A stretch of 64,000 nucleotides of DNA from Chryseobacterium flavum (GTDB lineage: Bacteria; Bacteroidota; Bacteroidia; Flavobacteriales; Weeksellaceae), in NCBI RefSeq assembly GCF_003385595.1, contig NZ_QNUE01000017.1, positions 1 through 64,000 of the forward strand, in the 5' to 3' direction. The notes beneath the pieces were generated by a model. That model ran no database searches and was not told where the DNA came from. It worked only from the letters and a program-made list of their open reading frames with translations. Positions 63,138-64,000 of this stretch are shown in pieces. Position 1 is the first letter of the stretch. Every line of letters starts with the position of its first letter. The translations under genes were made by a program, and so were the position numbers.

Positions 63138-63588
63138 GAATATAAATATTAAAAATCAAGGAAAAATTCTGTTGTTACTAATTGTATTAATTAGTTGCAA
63201 AATTTCTGATGAAAATAAATCTCCTAATATTCATAAATCTGAAAGTTTAAATACTATAGATCCTAAATTTTCAGGTAACTTTTCTGTAACACAACAGACA
63301 GAAGAAACAACGTCTGGAACAGGATATATTACTTATAATTTTAATATAAAAAAAGGTAAAGCCATTTTATTAACAGAAACCTATCATGAGCCAATTGTGT
63401 GTAATGGTGAATACAAAACCTTTGAAAACAATAACTTCTTAGATTTATATTATTCGGGAGATGATGAAGGCTGTAAATTCGTTACACCAAATTTTAGAAT
63501 CAAAAAGGAAAAAAACACTTATTTCATTCAGGGAGTTGGAGGTGAAGCAACGTTCCGTAAATGGATACAGTTAAACAAAACAAAATAA
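63127..63588 (+). CDS. Lipoprotein, candidate immunity protein 2
   Basis: 153 aa. A lipobox in LLLIVLISC marks a lipoprotein. Beta-rich domain with two Cys (EPIVCNGEYK and GDDEGCKFV) and a C-terminal FRIKKEKNTYFIQGVGGEA. It overlaps the first lipoprotein gene, AT-rich. No named family; accessory or immunity role inferred from position. Confidence 0.62.
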   Translation: MMLKNINIKNQGKILLLLIVLISCKISDENKSPNIHKSESLNTIDPKFSGNFSVTQQTEETTSGTGYITYNFNIKKGKAILLTETYHEPIVCNGEYKTFENNNFLDLYYSGDDEGCKFVTPNFRIKKEKNTYFIQGVGGEATFRKWIQLNKTK

Positions 63589-63619
63589 TATCTGATACAA
63601 AACTTAAAGTATAAGCAAA

Positions 63620-64000
63620 ATGATGAAAATCTTTTTAATTTTATTTTCACCTGCACTTCTTTCATGTTGGAATAAACAAAAAGAAATTTCCAAAGTAGAA
63701 TTTTCAGATAATAGAATTGATACAAAAGATTTAATTCTGCTAAATAAAATTAATTGTACTCAGGAAAGTAATGAAACAATAAATTATAATTTAAACTGTA
63801 AAAATTTCAATGTATCAAATACACTTATTGAAGGAAGTGATATAAATAAATATGAACTTATTACTTTTATTTTTAATGATATAGAAAAAGCTATTATCAG
63901 GAAAATTAATAATGAAGATTTAGAAACATCTTCGCCTTTAATATACTATTCTGATACTTCTAAAAATTATGTAATATTTTTTCCTGTTAATGGTGACCAT
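63620..64000 (+). CDS. Lipoprotein, candidate immunity protein 3, 3' end outside the window
   Basis: 127 codons are open to the window edge from ATG 63620 (or 63623). Signal peptide with lipobox ALLSC (Cys17). The rest is Asn/Ile/Lys-rich and AT-rich, like the two preceding lipoproteins, spaced 31 bp after the second. A third exported small protein in a row suggests an array of immunity genes. Truncated, so no domain call. Confidence 0.6.
   Translation, partial: MMKIFLILFSPALLSCWNKQKEISKVEFSDNRIDTKDLILLNKINCTQESNETINYNLNCKNFNVSNTLIEGSDINKYELITFIFNDIEKAIIRKINNEDLETSSPLIYYSDTSKNYVIFFPVNGDH

Overview
The window is an AT-rich chromosomal segment of a Flavobacteriia bacterium, most likely Chryseobacterium or a close Weeksellaceae relative. 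The evidence is gene content and order (DUF5686 and BT_3928-like DoxX/thioredoxin proteins, DUF1599 next to folP, tsaE-ald, an archaeal/eukaryal-type ProRS), the many TAnnTTTG promoter boxes of Bacteroidota, and DnaG and DnaJ proteins with reduced zinc sites. No rRNA, tRNA, IS element, integrase or CRISPR array was seen.

Layout. 1-12.3 kb: a cut-off lipoprotein gene, proS, a DUF937-OmpA envelope protein, mntH, grpE-dnaJ, a secreted HExxH metallopeptidase, DUF808, TPR, a Crp/Fnr gene broken by an in-frame TGA, SRPBCC, a lipoprotein hydrolase and DedA. 12.3-21 kb (mostly minus strand): prfB, two small unknown genes, an FAD oxidoreductase, an unusual AAA ATPase, a membrane-anchored hydrolase, and an ECF sigma / zinc anti-sigma / DUF417 / MsrAB stress locus with a candidate ECF promoter. 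21-28 kb: alaS, DUF5686, a small protein and an M28 peptidase, then a ~160-bp imperfect palindrome. 28.5-36 kb (minus): a complete branched-chain amino-acid operon ilvE-D-B-N-C-A behind two tandem leader-peptide attenuators. 36-46.5 kb: folP, an AT-rich beta-helix protein, DUF1599, DoxX, DUF6058-like, TerB-like, S9 peptidase, tpiA and a phytase-like lipoprotein. 46.6-56 kb: clpP, dnaG, a 10 x 7-bp repeat, tsaE, ald, a LytS/LytTR two-component pair and a CPA2 antiporter whose upstream region has 21-bp-spaced direct repeats. 56-64 kb: an accessory region with unknown small proteins and a contact-dependent effector module: two LysM proteins (one with a PAAR-like DUF4280 domain), an 884-aa effector with two candidate peptidoglycan-hydrolase domains, and three lipoprotein genes that look like immunity genes.

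The two most interesting parts are the ilv leader (36.05-35.70 kb) and the toxin module at the right end. In the ilv leader, one promoter drives two successive Ile/Val(/Leu)-rich leader peptides. Each is followed by its own terminator and by a copy of the terminator 3' arm placed around the leader stop codon, so that it can act as an antiterminator. In the toxin module, the secretion-type N-terminal half of the effector gives way near 61.08 kb to a visibly more AT-rich toxin half and AT-rich immunity candidates, as expected of exchangeable polymorphic-toxin cassettes.
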